From: Accumulibacter sp.
GTDB lineage: Bacteria; Pseudomonadota; Gammaproteobacteria; Burkholderiales; Rhodocyclaceae
Direction of reading: 5' to 3'
Assembly (NCBI GenBank): GCA_016789495.1
Contig: JAEUOJ010000197.1
Coordinates: 1 to 32,643 of the forward strand
DNA: 32,643 bases
Position 1 is the first letter of the stretch; each line of letters starts with the position of its first letter. The notes beneath the pieces are model-generated. The model worked only from the letters and a program-made list of their open reading frames with translations. It was not told where the DNA came from and searched no databases. Made by a program: the position numbers and the translations under genes. Shown here piece after piece: positions 30,629 through 32,643 of the stretch.

Positions 30629-31009
30629 GTATTTCCTATGTATTGTGCAGGGTCGCGCGGAGATACCGCGGCGGTTGGCCGCTCAACGGAAGGAATCGAG
30701 CGGACCTGGTAAACGGCAGCCTGTCTGTGGCACGGCAAAATGCGTCAACGCGTGCAAACAGGAAGAGCCTCGGTCTCGATGCTGGCGATGATGATATGGC
30801 GAGAATGGCGTCAAAAACCAGACCATGGCGCGATAACAGGCCAAACCATGTGGCCGATGAAACACAGTGACAACGAGATAGTTCCAGTCGGTCAGCGCGA
30901 TCAGGCAAGGATGAGATAAAACCTGCCGAAGTCTAGCGGCAGCGCCGATGCCGTGCCGTGACTTATTTGTCGATTAACGCCGTTCCCCTCTTCGACCGCC
31001 ATGCGGCAG
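30629..31009. other. Spacer between gap and pyk, no pgk
   Basis: About 380 bases with no credible gene. In related betaproteobacteria pgk commonly sits between gap and pyk; this gap is too short for it (about 1.2 kb), and I saw no fragment of a phosphoglycerate kinase in the short frames. A TTGACG at 30832-30827 on the minus strand resembles a -35 box, but no matching -10 lies at the right distance. Confidence 0.5.
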
Positions 31010-31031
31010 CGGGACGTCCGCAGACGTCCCG
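31010..31031 (-). terminator. Hairpin after gap, possible terminator
   Basis: CGGGACGTC and GACGTCCCG form a 9-bp perfect stem around a four-base loop, 10 bases beyond the gap stop codon on the minus strand. No T run follows, so if it stops transcription it is weak or acts with another factor; 3'-end protection is equally possible. Confidence 0.45.
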
Positions 31032-31040
31032 GAGCGCATT

Positions 31041-32106
<1,066 letters not shown>

Positions 32107-32643
32107 GAAAAGTCAAACAATTCACCGGCCTGGCCGGCTCACCAACACGCATGATCCTTCCGGCGCCGTGTCGATCCCGACTGGCTGCCGTCCAAAACCA
32201 AAACTGCCACCCCCTGGCGAGGCGCATGACTCGCGACACGCCGCCTATTGGACCATCCTTCCGATAGGTGCCCTGAACTAAAAATGAATGTCGCCGGACT
32301 TCGTCGATCGTCCCGACAGACGAAATGCTCCTTGCCGCGACGGGAGCGCAATCGACGCTTCGATGACCTGGCAGAAAGAGGCGCGATTGATCTGGCGCAG
32401 GAGTGACGCGGCAAGCTTGCTGCCCACCCCGGAGCATTGAGTAAAAGAGCGAAAGCCCAAGCAAAAAAAGCCGATACAGCAACATGCGAAGCGGAGTCGC
32501 CAGTCTCGGCGTTGAGCATTGGCCGGTTCCGACCCATCCCGCGAACCTGCCGAACCCATCCCCAGACCGGACACAGGCGAAGTGCGTTACGGAGGCGAAA
32601 GCGCTGCGCACAATGGATCGCCAGTCAAGAAATCAGCGGTCGG
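32107..32643. other. Non-coding region upstream of gap to the window edge
   Basis: About 540 bases with only Arg/Ser-rich shadow-like frames; the longest (32051-32611, minus strand) runs through the gap leader and hairpin and has no recognisable domain. A 10-bp palindrome GCAAGCTTGC is at 32411-32420. The gap promoter should be here; TTGACT at 32117-32112 on the minus strand is a possible -35 box but lacks a clear -10. The gene expected upstream (often tkt) is not in view. Confidence 0.4.

Noticed and set aside
30727..30742. TGGCACG...ATGC, a second sigma-54-like sequence
   Set aside because: Spacing is one base off, the -12 element is poor, and no plus-strand gene follows.

Overview
This is a GC-rich bacterial chromosome segment. 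Gene content (PhaR, gap/pyk/fba in a row, CIRCE-controlled groESL, CHASE/CHASE2 signalling proteins, Pit plus DUF47) suggests a betaproteobacterium, probably of the Rhodocyclaceae. A Na+-pumping methylmalonyl-CoA decarboxylase next to a polyhydroxyalkanoate regulator and a low-affinity phosphate transporter fits Propionivibrio/Accumulibacter-like bacteria. That placement is inference from gene content, not a phylogeny. I see no phage, insertion sequence, CRISPR array or rRNA.

Layout. 1-2820 (+): the end of an mmdA-mmdD-mmdC-mmdB operon closed by an intrinsic terminator. 2864-3442 (-): phaR with its own promoter. 3443-4210: a long spacer with no supportable gene. 4211-5973 (-): terminator, DUF47 phosphate-transport accessory gene and pit. 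5974-6716: a second long spacer containing small palindromes. 6756-10661 (-): an NtrC-type response regulator and a CHASE-PAS-PAS histidine kinase, preceded at 10956-15442 (-) by a LysM-FecR envelope protein overlapping a CHASE2-PAS-GGDEF-EAL protein. 15590-18165: a cupin (+) converging on a YgiQ-type radical SAM protein (-). 18521-18607 (-): tRNA-Leu(CAA). 18726-23983 (+): queA overlapping a 1400-residue SNF2-family ATPase. 24805-25152 (+): a small glycine-zipper membrane protein between two long spacers. 25704-27940 (+): groES-groEL with promoter, CIRCE operator and terminator. 28002-32039 (-): gap, pyk and fba, with no pgk between gap and pyk. 32040-32643: non-coding, with a hairpin in the gap leader.

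How the genes fit together. The decarboxylase makes propionyl-CoA while exporting Na+. Propionyl-CoA is a precursor of hydroxyvalerate polymer, whose granule system PhaR controls; Pit/DUF47 handles phosphate and gap/pyk/fba are central glycolysis. Together they resemble the core of a polymer- and polyphosphate-cycling metabolism. The middle third is environmental sensing: a two-component pair with a periplasmic CHASE sensor, and a c-di-GMP enzyme with a periplasmic CHASE2 domain paired with an envelope protein.

Most of the window is ordinary. The parts most worth a second look are the unassigned ~930-residue N-terminal part of the SNF2 protein and its coupling to queA, the CHASE2/LysM-FecR pair, the glycine-zipper orphan, the palindromes around the response regulator and pit, and the gap leader hairpin with the missing pgk.
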